In this document: positions 45,235 through 54,615 of the stretch, piece by piece
Numbering within the stretch: position 1 is the stretch's first letter
Layout: every line of letters begins with the position of its first letter
Source of the DNA: CAVOJV01 sp963696325
GTDB lineage: Bacteria > Pseudomonadota > Gammaproteobacteria > Competibacterales > Competibacteraceae
DNA length: 55,608 nucleotides
Assembly (NCBI GenBank): GCA_963696325.1
Contig: CAVOJV010000066.1
Location: 1 to 55,608, forward strand
Direction of reading: 5' to 3'
Notes under the pieces: model-generated
Told to the model about the DNA's origin: nothing
The model's input: only the letters and a program-made list of their open reading frames with translations
The model's database searches: none
Made by a program: the position numbers and the translations under genes

Positions 45235-45946
45235 TGTGCGCATTTCCCCTTACCCCGCTGACTCCAGGACGCAGTCATCCGTACCCGGATCGAAATCGGC
45301 ATGCCCGGGTAGGTCATGACATTCATAGCCGCTACGCGTGCGTGGACTTCGGTCACCTGGGTTTCGAACAGCCGCGAGACCAGGGTGTCGCCCCCTTCCG
45401 CCGTGGTCACCTCGACGCCGAGCACCTCCTTTTCGTTGCCGTCCACCGCCAAGGGCCCCTTGCGCCAGGTCCGGCGCGTGCCCGCGCCGTGCTGGCGGAC
45501 TTTCCATTCACCTTCGCCATAGACCTTCAGCCCCGTGGAGTCCACCACCAGGTGGACCGGCCCCTGCCGCTCCCGGCGTGGGATCGCGACCTGAAGAGGC
45601 CGGGCGCGCCGCGACCTCTGCGTATGGTCGGGCACCGCAAGAACCAGCCCCATCAAACGTATCTAACGAACGCGCGAACCCTTGCAGCGGCGACTGGTAG
45701 GGCAGGCCAAACACCGCCTTGAGCATCAGCAGGGCTTGCATCGCCGCCTCCGAGTAGGTCAACGGCGCTCCTTTGCTTGCCCTTGCCGCGCCGGTGCCGA
45801 CGCAGAAATTCTTCGTCGAACCAGATCGTCACATCCCCCCTTCGCACCAGGGCGCTGTCATACTCTGGCCAGTTGGTCACACGGTACTTTGCTATTGCCT
45901 TGGTTGGCTTCGACACGTTCGGGATCATTTCAGACTTCGTGGCCAT
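45235..45946 (-). mobile_element. IS5-family transposase remnant
   Basis: Starts MATKSEMIPNVSKPTKAIAK with RVTNWPEYDSALVRRGDVTI and WFDEEFL. After shifts it reads LTYSEAAMQALLMLKAVFGL, then VHLVVDSTGLKVYGEGEWKV with the first DDE aspartate, then DGNEKEVLGVEVTTAE. The C-terminal catalytic part is replaced near 45240 by IS110 sequence. At least three shifts are present. Confidence 0.75.
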
Positions 45947-46286
45947 CCAGAATGCCAGTTTCGGCGGATTTATGCACCAACGCCCCAGACACGGCCATCT
46001 TCGCCTCGTCGCCTGAGCCAGGGGCGCGCTCGACTGGTTACGCCCATTGGGATTAAATTACCTGTGTTTTAGATAATGCATATCAGCGTAAACGTAGTAC
46101 TCTGGTTTGAGATCTACTATTAAATCTCTTACTCTGTGGTCTGATACGATAGCCACGCAGTTCCAAGGCGATTTTTTTATCCTGGCAGTTTGGTGAGCTA
46201 TCACGGGGCTTGTCAGCGTGTTAACCCCTCTGACTTGAACCGCGGCAGAAATAGCGATTGTAATCCTCATTTCCGAGTAGAGACCT
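45947..46286. other. Gap before the polyamine-binding gene
   Basis: About 340 bases. The first part is probably the outer end of the IS5 remnant. Bases 46060-46190 are AT-rich and may hold the promoter of the next genes. No gene is convincing. Confidence 0.4.
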
Positions 46287-47351
46287 ATGACACGATCCGG
46301 TCGATGGCGGGGACGGCTCTTGCTGCTACTGCTACTAGGCATATCCTGGACAGCGCTTGGCGCTCCCCGCGAACTGGTTATCCTGAACTGGGCTGACTAC
46401 ATCGACTCCGCAGTGATCGCGGACTTCGAGCGGGCCTTCGACGCCAAGGTGCGAGAGGTCTATTTCGAAACCATGGATATGTGTACCCAGATGCTGCTTG
46501 ACAATGATGGCAAAGGTTACGATCTGGTCATGGTAAGTCACCATAACCTCGAATCCTACCGTCGGCAAGGATGGCTAGGGCGCCTGGATACGAAGCGCAT
46601 TCCCAATCTCAGACATATCGATCCGCGCTGGATGAAAGTCCACCCAGACGGCGGTATTTACAGTATGCCTTATTTCTGGGGCACCACTGGAATTGGCTAC
46701 CGTGAAGATCTGGTCAGCACTGAAATTACTTCCTGGAAACAACTTTTTCAGCCCGATCCATCTCAGTACGGCAAGATCCTGATGATCGACAGCGTGCGTG
46801 ATAGCATCGGCCTGGCGCTGAAGGCTCTGGGGCATTCTTTCAATAGCACGGACCCGTCTGAACTGGCCGAGGCGGGGAATCTGCTCAAAGCCCAGCGACC
46901 TTTTATTACAGCCTCCGGTTATTTAAAGATTAAGGAGAACTCTGAAATAGTGACCGGCAGTGTCTCCATGGCGGTGCTTTATAATGGCGATGCGCTTAAA
47001 CTGCGCGAATATGACCCGCGTATCCGCTTCGTGGTACCGCAGGAGGGCAGCGGTATTTGGGTCGACCATTTGGCCGTGTCGAGCAGGTCAGCCGAGAAAG
47101 AACTGGCTTATGATTTTCTCAACTTCATCAGCGATCCCACTCAGGCTGCCCGATTAGCGAAATTTTCCCATTACGCCACACCCAACCGAACCGCGGAAGC
47201 CCTAATGCCTGACTCCTACCGCAACGACCCGATTATCTACCCACCTCCAGAAATACTTGACCGCTGTGAAGATTATCAGGAGCTGCCACCACAGGCGATG
47301 AAGTTGTGGAACCAGACCTATGCCCGCGTCCTTTCCTCCAAGCCAAAATAA
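46287..47351 (+). CDS. Periplasmic polyamine-binding-like protein (PotD/NspS type)
   Basis: Extracellular solute-binding protein of 354 residues with a signal peptide (LLLLLLLGISWTALG). The mature start LVILNWADYID and the segments YDLVMVSHHNLESYRRQGWL, PYFWGTTGIGY and VLYNGDALKLREYDPRI are those of PotD/PotF-like spermidine/putrescine binders. No transporter genes are present. Instead a membrane GGDEF-EAL gene starts 34 bases later. The same arrangement exists in Vibrio cholerae, where NspS (PotD-like) controls MbaA. A sensor role is therefore more likely than uptake. It is uninterrupted. Confidence 0.85.
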   Translation: MTRSGRWRGRLLLLLLLGISWTALGAPRELVILNWADYIDSAVIADFERAFDAKVREVYFETMDMCTQMLLDNDGKGYDLVMVSHHNLESYRRQGWLGRLDTKRIPNLRHIDPRWMKVHPDGGIYSMPYFWGTTGIGYREDLVSTEITSWKQLFQPDPSQYGKILMIDSVRDSIGLALKALGHSFNSTDPSELAEAGNLLKAQRPFITASGYLKIKENSEIVTGSVSMAVLYNGDALKLREYDPRIRFVVPQEGSGIWVDHLAVSSRSAEKELAYDFLNFISDPTQAARLAKFSHYATPNRTAEALMPDSYRNDPIIYPPPEILDRCEDYQELPPQAMKLWNQTYARVLSSKPK

Positions 47352-47385
47352 CCTCATCCGGCCGCCAGCCTGAGGAGACACGCGC

Positions 47386-49896
47386 GTGCGCCTGCAGAAC
47401 AAACTCGTGCTGCTGATAATACCCCTTGTGGTGTTACCTTTGCTGGGTCTCGGTTGGATTTCCTATAAGAAGATGGAGCTTAGCGCCCGTGAAACCAGCT
47501 TGGGCGAGATGGATACCATTGCCAGGCAACTGACTCTCAACATCTTTGCCCTCGTACATAGTGCCGAAGCGAATATCGTGCTGTTTACTAATTCTGCATT
47601 GCTGAAAAAGTACGTTCTCATAGAGGATGAACAGCAGCGCTTTACGCTGCTGCAGAAGGCGCTGTTGGACCTCTTTTCCACTTATCAAACGGCATATCCA
47701 GAGTACTTTGAGATCCGCGTGCTATTGCCTGACGGCTCCGAGGACACCCGCCTAGTAAATGGCGAAGTGCCTAATGCCACCGAGCAGGAAGGCGAGACTC
47801 CCTATTTCCGCCATCTGGCCGCTAGCAGCAAGCCGGTCTACAGTGAGCTTGTTCTCACACCTGACACTGACAAACTGGTACTAATGGTCGGTAAGGCACT
47901 GACGCTCCGTGATCCGGCGGTTCAGACCGTCGAGACAGCTCCGAGGCTGCGCGCCTATTTGGTGCTAAGTTGTCGTCTAGATGTACTGGAGCGCCAGATC
48001 GAAACCCTAAGCGGCGATGGCCGGAATACGATCCTGCTTACCGATGCGCAAGGCCGGCTGCTGTTTACCTCTGAAGGAACCGACGGCGATGAACCACAAA
48101 ATTTTAATTTGATCAAGACTCTGCAAAAAACTGACGAAGGGGAAAGATTTTTCCGCTTTAGGTATCGGGGAGAAATGACCTTATTTCAAGTCGACCCGGT
48201 GATGCAGGATTTTTACGTGTTTATCGGCCGCCCCGAACGTATTCTGCTCGCTGCCAGCCACCAGCTCGGTCTTGCCATCGCAGCGGTCACATTGGTTAGT
48301 ATCTTGGTTACCACGCTATCTTTGTTTGCCGTGCTGCGCCGCGTACTGCTAAAGCCTATCGAACGGTTACGCAAGGCTGTGCAGGAAATCGGCCGTGGCA
48401 ATCTCCTGGCAACGGCCGCGGTCACTAGCCGCGATGAACTGGGCGAGTTAGCCCAGTCTTTCTGCGAGATGAGTCGCAGTCTCGATGAGTCACATCGGCA
48501 AATCGAAACGCTGGCTTACCATGATAGCCTAACCGGATTGCCCAATCGGTTGATGTTTAAAGAGTATCTTAATCGCAGCCTGGCCCATTTGAAGCGCACG
48601 GATGGATCTTTAGCGCTCATGTTTATCGACCTCGACAATTTCAAACATGTCAACGATACCCTCGGTCATGAAGCCGGCGATGCATTACTGCGCGAGGTGG
48701 CGGAGCGGCTGAATAGTTCGGTGCGCGAAGAAGATATCGTCGCGCGCGTTGATTCGCCGCTCGACATGGTCGCTCGGCTTGGCGGTGACGAATTCGTAAT
48801 CCAGTTGGGTGGTTTGAGTGGCACTGCCGACGTGGGGCGCGTCGCCCGACGCATCCTCCATTCTCTAGTGCACCCGGTGCGGCTATTGGAACGTGACATT
48901 TATGTTAGCGCCAGCATTGGGATCACCGTTGCGCCGGGGGATGGGCTGGACGCAGAAACCTTGGTTTGTCACGCTGACATTGCGATGTACCACGCCAAGC
49001 AGCACGGCAAAAACCAGTATTGCTATTATGATGATGAGATGAACGCACGGGTGGTCCAACACCTGGCCCTCGATACCAAACTACGCAGGGCTGTCGATCA
49101 CCATGACTTCACGCTGCACTACCAGCCTATAGTAGAATTGGTAACCGGGCGCCTTCTGGGGGTTGAGGCTTTACTACGCTGGGAAGATCCAGAGCTTGGC
49201 CTAATGCCGACAGCGAACTTCATTCGTATCGGCGAGGAAATTGGCCTGATGATGCCGATCAGCGAATGGGTGCTAACGGAAGCCTGTCGGCAACTGATTG
49301 CCTGGCATCGGGCTGGCTTTGGAAAATTCAGTGTTGCGGTCAACTTGTCCGGGCTGCAGGTTAATCAGCGCGCGGTACGCGCAATGTTAGCGCGTGCGCT
49401 TGCCAGCTCGGAGCTATCACCTCAGTATCTGGAGATTGAACTAACCGAAACCAGCCTGATGTCAGTGGACACCGATGTCGTGCAGATGCTGAATTATATC
49501 AAGCAATTAGGGGTAAAGATCGCCATCGATGATTTCGGCACCGGGTACTCCTCGTTGAACTATTTGCGCAATTTCCCCCTAGACCATCTTAAAATCGATC
49601 GCTCCTTTATCAGTGATCTTAGCGGCCCCGGTGGCAACCAAGCGATCGTAGCCGCCATCGTTGCGATGGCGCATAGTCTAGGCTTGCGGGTGATTGCCGA
49701 GGGGGTTGAGACGGAAACCCAGATGAAAGTCCTACACGCGCTCGGTTGCGATTGCGTTCAGGGTTACCTCTTTTGCCATCCGTTGGCGCCATCCGATCTG
49801 GCGCGCCTACTTGATCAGCAAATCCTGCCGTGGGCGCACCTCCAACCGACGAATGTCGTAACTCCGCCACGCGAAGCCAGTCAGCACCAGCGCTGA
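47386..49896 (+). CDS. Membrane GGDEF-EAL protein with periplasmic sensor (MbaA-like)
   Basis: Makes or degrades c-di-GMP in response to a periplasmic signal, 836 residues. TM1 is at about 7-25, a large periplasmic dCACHE-like domain at 26-290, TM2 near 294-315, then HAMP. The GGDEF domain has an intact RLGGDEF at about 463-469. The usual I-site position is disturbed: REED lies ten residues further upstream because of an inserted VDSPLDMVAR. The EAL domain has EALLRW near 594, DDFGTGYSS and KIDRSFI, so phosphodiesterase activity is expected. The GTG start follows GAGGAG. Confidence 0.9.
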   Translation: MRLQNKLVLLIIPLVVLPLLGLGWISYKKMELSARETSLGEMDTIARQLTLNIFALVHSAEANIVLFTNSALLKKYVLIEDEQQRFTLLQKALLDLFSTYQTAYPEYFEIRVLLPDGSEDTRLVNGEVPNATEQEGETPYFRHLAASSKPVYSELVLTPDTDKLVLMVGKALTLRDPAVQTVETAPRLRAYLVLSCRLDVLERQIETLSGDGRNTILLTDAQGRLLFTSEGTDGDEPQNFNLIKTLQKTDEGERFFRFRYRGEMTLFQVDPVMQDFYVFIGRPERILLAASHQLGLAIAAVTLVSILVTTLSLFAVLRRVLLKPIERLRKAVQEIGRGNLLATAAVTSRDELGELAQSFCEMSRSLDESHRQIETLAYHDSLTGLPNRLMFKEYLNRSLAHLKRTDGSLALMFIDLDNFKHVNDTLGHEAGDALLREVAERLNSSVREEDIVARVDSPLDMVARLGGDEFVIQLGGLSGTADVGRVARRILHSLVHPVRLLERDIYVSASIGITVAPGDGLDAETLVCHADIAMYHAKQHGKNQYCYYDDEMNARVVQHLALDTKLRRAVDHHDFTLHYQPIVELVTGRLLGVEALLRWEDPELGLMPTANFIRIGEEIGLMMPISEWVLTEACRQLIAWHRAGFGKFSVAVNLSGLQVNQRAVRAMLARALASSELSPQYLEIELTETSLMSVDTDVVQMLNYIKQLGVKIAIDDFGTGYSSLNYLRNFPLDHLKIDRSFISDLSGPGGNQAIVAAIVAMAHSLGLRVIAEGVETETQMKVLHALGCDCVQGYLFCHPLAPSDLARLLDQQILPWAHLQPTNVVTPPREASQHQR

Positions 49897-49928
49897 GGGT
49901 TGCTTTTTGCCAAAGAAGGCGCTGCGCC

Positions 49929-51461
49929 TTACTCCATGGTTAGTGAATCCGGTGACTTCCGCTGGTCCTGAGATACTTGAGAATAAGATAGTTTCTCCGC
50001 CTCGCTCACCCAACCGCCGCCCAGCGCCTTGTACAGATTGACCAGAGCCACCAATAGAACACCCTGATCCTGCACATACTGTAATTGCGCGGTATACAGA
50101 TTGCGGTCGGCGTCCACCACCGTCAGGTAGTCGGAATAGCCATTGTTGTAGCGCAGCGTTGCCAGATCCAGATAGCGTTGCAGGGCGTTGACCTGCGCCA
50201 CCTCGTCCTTCAACTGCTCGCGCAACTTGCTGACCGCGATCAGGCTGTCGTCCACCTCGGCGAAGGCGTTCTGAATCACCTGCTGGTAATTTAGCAAGGC
50301 CTGCTGCTGTACCGCCTCCGCGACCTGCAACTGCCCTTCCAACCGCCCACCGGTGAAGATCGGCTGGAGCAGTTGGCCGGCGAATTGCCAAGTCTGCGAC
50401 GGCCCCTTGAACAGATCGGAGAGATCGGTGCTGGCCGTTCCGAAAAATCCGGTGAGCGAGATGCTGGGGAAGAACGCCGCCTTGGCCACGCCGATCAAGG
50501 CGTTGGCGGCAATCAACTGCTGTTCCGCCTGCCGGATGTCCGGGCGGCGCGCCAACAGCTCGGAGGGCAAGCCGCCGGGCACCTGTGGCAGCGCCAGTTG
50601 ATCCAGGGTAACGCCCCGGCTGATCTTGCCGGGGTTGCGCCCCAGCAACAGGCTAATCGCATTTTCCTGCTGACCAATGAACCGCTCGAACCGCGGCACC
50701 TGCACCGCCGCGTTCCGGTACTCCGCCAAAGCCTGCTGATAATCCAACTCTGAGATCAGCCCCGCCTTGAAGCGCAGGCCGTTGATCCGCACCGATTCGC
50801 TGCGGATTTGCAGCGTCGCTCGGGTAATGGACAACTGCTGGTCGAGGTCGAGTAACTGCACATAGCTGTTGGCCAACTGACTGACCAAGGTCAGAATCAC
50901 CGTGCGCCTGGCTTCCTCGGTGGCCAGCAGTTGAGCGCGGGCCGCCTCGGTAGCGCTGCGCAGTTTGCCCCACAGATCCAGTTCGAACGACACCCCCAAA
51001 TCCACTTGGAAGGTGTTGACTGGGTTCTCGATCAGCGCGACGTCCTCGCTCTCGCCGGCGCGGGTGCGCGCCCCGGCGGCATTGGCCCCCACCTGCGGGA
51101 ACTGCTCGGAACGGATCACGCCGTAGCGGCCCATGAACTCTTCCACCCGCGCCGCGGCGATCTGCACGTTCTTGTTCTCTTGCAGTGCGGTCTGGATAAG
51201 ATTGTCCAGCACCGGATCGCGGAACTGATTCCACCAGGTGGTGTTGGCGAGGTCGTTGGCCGTCTGGATGTTGACCTGCCATTGCGCCGGTACCGGAACC
51301 TCCGGGCGCTTGTAGGTCGGAGCGAACGAGCAGCCGGCGAGGTTCAGGGCAGCCAGCAGCGCGGCAGAGATGCCGGCGCAGCTAAATCCTCTCGCGCTTC
51401 GCACTCCCCCCTTTGAAAAGGGGGGGTGGGGGGGATTTTCCGCGTTCAATCGCTTACGCAT
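49929..51461 (-). CDS. RND efflux outer-membrane lipoprotein (OprM/NodT family)
   Basis: TolC-type exit duct of the pump operon, 510 residues. The lipobox is LNLAGC (Cys44), followed by SFAPTYKRPEVPVPAQW. The two helical-hairpin repeats are seen in VDLGVSFELDLWGKLRSATE and LPSELLARRPDIRQAEQQLI. The ATG at 51461 overlaps the permease stop by eight bases. Before the signal peptide lies an unusual stretch (residues 7-20, AENPPHPPFSKGGV) that is encoded by a palindromic repeat. A GTG at 51404, after the repeat, is an alternative start. Confidence 0.9.
   Translation of the reverse strand: MRKRLNAENPPHPPFSKGGVRSARGFSCAGISAALLAALNLAGCSFAPTYKRPEVPVPAQWQVNIQTANDLANTTWWNQFRDPVLDNLIQTALQENKNVQIAAARVEEFMGRYGVIRSEQFPQVGANAAGARTRAGESEDVALIENPVNTFQVDLGVSFELDLWGKLRSATEAARAQLLATEEARRTVILTLVSQLANSYVQLLDLDQQLSITRATLQIRSESVRINGLRFKAGLISELDYQQALAEYRNAAVQVPRFERFIGQQENAISLLLGRNPGKISRGVTLDQLALPQVPGGLPSELLARRPDIRQAEQQLIAANALIGVAKAAFFPSISLTGFFGTASTDLSDLFKGPSQTWQFAGQLLQPIFTGGRLEGQLQVAEAVQQQALLNYQQVIQNAFAEVDDSLIAVSKLREQLKDEVAQVNALQRYLDLATLRYNNGYSDYLTVVDADRNLYTAQLQYVQDQGVLLVALVNLYKALGGGWVSEAEKLSYSQVSQDQRKSPDSLTME
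51406..51425. repeat. REP-like palindrome inside the coding start of the outer-membrane gene
   Basis: CCCCCCTTT and AAAGGGGGG pair around a 2-base loop, with a further run of G to about 51434. Such elements occur dispersed between genes in many genomes. Here it lies within the reading frame, between the coupled ATG and the signal peptide, without breaking the frame. Confidence 0.7.
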
Positions 51462-54400
51462 GGCTGCCTTCCTCCTTGGCTGTCACTGGAGCGACTGGCT
51501 CGGCTGTTGCGGCCTTGCCGCCGCCGCTGAACAGCCGATAAAACAGCGGAACGAAGAAGATGGCGATGCAGGTCGCGCCCAACATGCCGCCGATCACGCC
51601 GGTGCCGATGGAATGCCGGCTGAACGCGCCGGCGCCGGTGCTGATCGCCAGCGGCACGCAGCCGAGAATGAAGGCCAGCGAGGTCATAACGATGGGCCGG
51701 AAGCGCAGCCGCGCCGCTTCCAGCGCGGCGTCGATGGCGGACAGTCCTTCCTCGCGCTTCATCACCGCGAACTCGATGATGAGAATCGCGTTCTTGGCGG
51801 CTAAAGCGATCAGCGTCACCAGGCCGATCTGGAAGTACACGTCGTTGACCAGACCCCGCAGAAACACCGCCAGCAAAGCCCCGGCCACCGCGAACGGCAC
51901 GGCGGTGATCACCGCGATGGGCAGCGTCCACTTCTCGTACTGCGCCGCCAGAATCAGGAACACCATGACGATGCCGAACACGAAGGCCAATGCCGAGGCC
52001 GCGCCCACCTGCTTCTCCTGAAAAGCCTGGCCGGCCCAGGCATAGCTCATGCCTTCCGGCAGGGCTTCCCTGGCCAGCGCCTCCATCGCCGCCAGCGCCT
52101 GCCCGGAACTGTAGCCGGGCGCGGCGTTGCCGTTGACGCGAGCGGCGGGGAACACGTTGAAGCGGGCCACGTTATCCGGGCCGGTGATGTATTGCACCTT
52201 GACCAGCGCGCTCAGCGGCACCATCTGGCCGGTGGTCGAGCGCACGAATACCTGGTTGATGTCCTCGGGACGGGTACGATAGTTGGTGTCCGCTTGCAAC
52301 ATCACCCGGAAGGTTCGACCGAGCTTGTTAAAGTCGTTGACGTAAATCGACCCGAACAGTCCTTGCATCAGATCGAACACGGTGTTGATCGGCACGTTCA
52401 GCGCCCGCGCGCGTTCCCGGTCGAGATCCACGAACAACTGCTGGGAATTGGCGTTGAAGGTACTGGCCAGTGGACCCAACTCGGGTTTTTCCTTGGCTTT
52501 GGCGATAAATTTTTCCACCGCCTCCTGCAGGGCCCTGGGTCCCGCGCCGCCGCGATCCTGAATCCAGAACTCGAAGCCGCCGGTGCTGCTCATGCCCGGA
52601 ATCGGCGGCGGGTTGAATAGCACCACCTTCGCTTCCTTGATCTGCTGGAAGACCTCGCGTTGCAGGGTCTTTTGGACCTCGAAGGCATGGAGTTCCGGCG
52701 CGGTCCGTTCCTTCCAATCCTTGAGCGGCAGGAAGAAGGTCGCGAAGTTGGGTTTGTTCTGGCTGTCCAGCAGACTGTAGCCATTCAGGCTGACCACGTT
52801 TTGGATCGCCGGGTTTTTGGCGAAGATCTGGTTGGCCTGCTCGACCACGGCCCGCGTGCGGTCGAGGCTGGCGCCATCGGGCATAATGGCCACCCCCAGC
52901 AGATAGCCCTGATCCTCGTCCGGCACGAAGCCGCCCGGGATGCTCTTGAACAGGCCGAAAGTGATGAATAACAGGCCGCCGAACAGCACGAGACCGATCA
53001 GCACCCGCCGGATCAGGAAGGACGAGCCTGAGACATAGCCATTGGTCATCCAATTGAAGCCCGCTTCAAAACCCCGAAAAAAGATATTTTTCTGGCCGTG
53101 CGCGGGCTTCAGCAGGATCGCCGCCAGCGCCGGACTGAGGGTCAGCGCCACCACGCCGGAGATGATCACCGAAATGGCGATGGTGATGGCGAACTGCTTG
53201 TACAACTGGCCGGTGATGCCGCTCAGGAAGGCGGTGGGAATGAACACCGCGCACAGCACCAGCACGATGGCGATCACCGGGCCGGTCACCTCGTCCATCG
53301 CCCGCCGCGCCGCTTCCTTGGGGTCCAGACCGAACTCGTGCATGTTGCGTTCGACGTTTTCGATCACCACGATGGCGTCGTCCACCACGATGCCGATGGC
53401 CAGGATCATGCCAAACAGGGTCAGGGTGTTGATCGAGAAGCCCAGCAGATACATGCCGGCGAAGGTGCCGACGATGGATACCGGCACCGCCAGCAAGGGG
53501 ATCAGCGTCGCCCGCCAGTTTTGCAGGAACAGGTACACCACCAGAATGACCAGGACGACGGCTTCAAAGAAGGTATGCACCACCGCCTCGATGGATACTT
53601 CAACGAACTTGGTGGTGTTGTAGGGAATGGAATAGCTGACGCCGGAGGGGAAATTCTTGGCCAATTCCTCCATCCGGGCGATGATCTGATCGGCGACATC
53701 CAGGGCATTAGAGTCGGGTTGTTGATACACCATGATGAGGTCGGTGCGTTTGCCGTTCAACAAGCCTTCCGAATCGTAGCTGCGAGCGCCCAGTTCGACC
53801 CGCGCCACATCGCGCAACAAAACGGCGGAGCCGTCGGGGTTGGAGCGCAGGATGATCTGCTCGAATTCCTGGGGTTCGGCCAGCCTTCCTTTGGCGGACA
53901 CCGGCAAAGTCAGCTCCACCGGATAGCCGGTCGGCGGCTGGCCGACCTTGCCGGCGGCGAATTGCGCGTTCTGTTCCTGAATGGCCTCACGGATATCGCT
54001 GACAGTGAAGCCCAGTTCGGCCATGCGGTCCGGCTTGAGCCAGATGCGCATGGCGTAGTCGGACAGGGTAAACAGCGAAACCTGACTGGCGCCGGGGATG
54101 CGCTTGAGTTCGTCCACCACGTTGATGTTGGCGTAGTTGCTGACGAAATTGGGGTCCTGGCTGCCGTCGGAACTGATCGCGGCGATCATTAGGATATTGG
54201 ATGAAGCCTTCTTGATGGTCAGTCCGCTCTGGCGCACGTCCGCTGGCATCACCGGGTTGGCCAGATTGACCCGGTTGGTCAAATCGGGCAGCACCATGTC
54301 GACGTCGGTGCCGATGTTGAAATAGACATTGAGGGTCATGTCGCCGCTGGCCGAACTGTTCGACTGCATGTAGATCATGCTCTCGACGCCGTTGACCTGC

Positions 54401-54603
54401 TGCTCGACCGGCGCGGCCACGGAATCAGCGGTCGTTTCCGCGTTGGCGCCGGGATAGCTGGTCGTCACCTGCAGCAAGGGCGGGGTGATTTCAGGGAACT
54501 GGGCGATGGGCAGGGCGCGCATGGCGACCAGTCCGGCCAGGGTGATGACGATGGAGATAACGGCCGCGAAGATCGGTCGGTCGATGAAGAATCGCGAGAT
54601 CAT
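51454..54603 (-). CDS. RND multidrug efflux permease (AcrB/MexB, HAE1 family)
   Basis: Inner-membrane proton-driven exporter of 1049 residues, full length. It opens MISRFFIDRPIFAAVISIVI, and the porter domain has TSYPGANAETTADSVAAPVE. TM4 carries the proton-relay pair in GIVVDDAIVVIENVERNM, and TM10 the relay lysine in ALAAKNAILIIEFAV. The close match to AcrB/MexB motifs suggests a broad drug and solvent range. It starts 12 bases after the adaptor stop. No local repressor is visible within the window. Confidence 0.93.
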   Translation of the reverse strand: MISRFFIDRPIFAAVISIVITLAGLVAMRALPIAQFPEITPPLLQVTTSYPGANAETTADSVAAPVEQQVNGVESMIYMQSNSSASGDMTLNVYFNIGTDVDMVLPDLTNRVNLANPVMPADVRQSGLTIKKASSNILMIAAISSDGSQDPNFVSNYANINVVDELKRIPGASQVSLFTLSDYAMRIWLKPDRMAELGFTVSDIREAIQEQNAQFAAGKVGQPPTGYPVELTLPVSAKGRLAEPQEFEQIILRSNPDGSAVLLRDVARVELGARSYDSEGLLNGKRTDLIMVYQQPDSNALDVADQIIARMEELAKNFPSGVSYSIPYNTTKFVEVSIEAVVHTFFEAVVLVILVVYLFLQNWRATLIPLLAVPVSIVGTFAGMYLLGFSINTLTLFGMILAIGIVVDDAIVVIENVERNMHEFGLDPKEAARRAMDEVTGPVIAIVLVLCAVFIPTAFLSGITGQLYKQFAITIAISVIISGVVALTLSPALAAILLKPAHGQKNIFFRGFEAGFNWMTNGYVSGSSFLIRRVLIGLVLFGGLLFITFGLFKSIPGGFVPDEDQGYLLGVAIMPDGASLDRTRAVVEQANQIFAKNPAIQNVVSLNGYSLLDSQNKPNFATFFLPLKDWKERTAPELHAFEVQKTLQREVFQQIKEAKVVLFNPPPIPGMSSTGGFEFWIQDRGGAGPRALQEAVEKFIAKAKEKPELGPLASTFNANSQQLFVDLDRERARALNVPINTVFDLMQGLFGSIYVNDFNKLGRTFRVMLQADTNYRTRPEDINQVFVRSTTGQMVPLSALVKVQYITGPDNVARFNVFPAARVNGNAAPGYSSGQALAAMEALAREALPEGMSYAWAGQAFQEKQVGAASALAFVFGIVMVFLILAAQYEKWTLPIAVITAVPFAVAGALLAVFLRGLVNDVYFQIGLVTLIALAAKNAILIIEFAVMKREEGLSAIDAALEAARLRFRPIVMTSLAFILGCVPLAISTGAGAFSRHSIGTGVIGGMLGATCIAIFFVPLFYRLFSGGGKAATAEPVAPVTAKEEGSHA

Positions 54604-54615
54604 GGACGCCTCCCC

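Noticed and set aside
46058..46342. Minus-strand 94-residue ORF upstream of the polyamine-binding gene
   Set aside because: It overlaps the signal peptide of the intact plus-strand gene and has no recognised family or ribosome site.
53098..54192. Plus-strand 364-residue frame opposite the AcrB-type permease
   Set aside because: His/Asp/Gly-rich shadow with no recognisable domain, on the antisense of a full-length permease.
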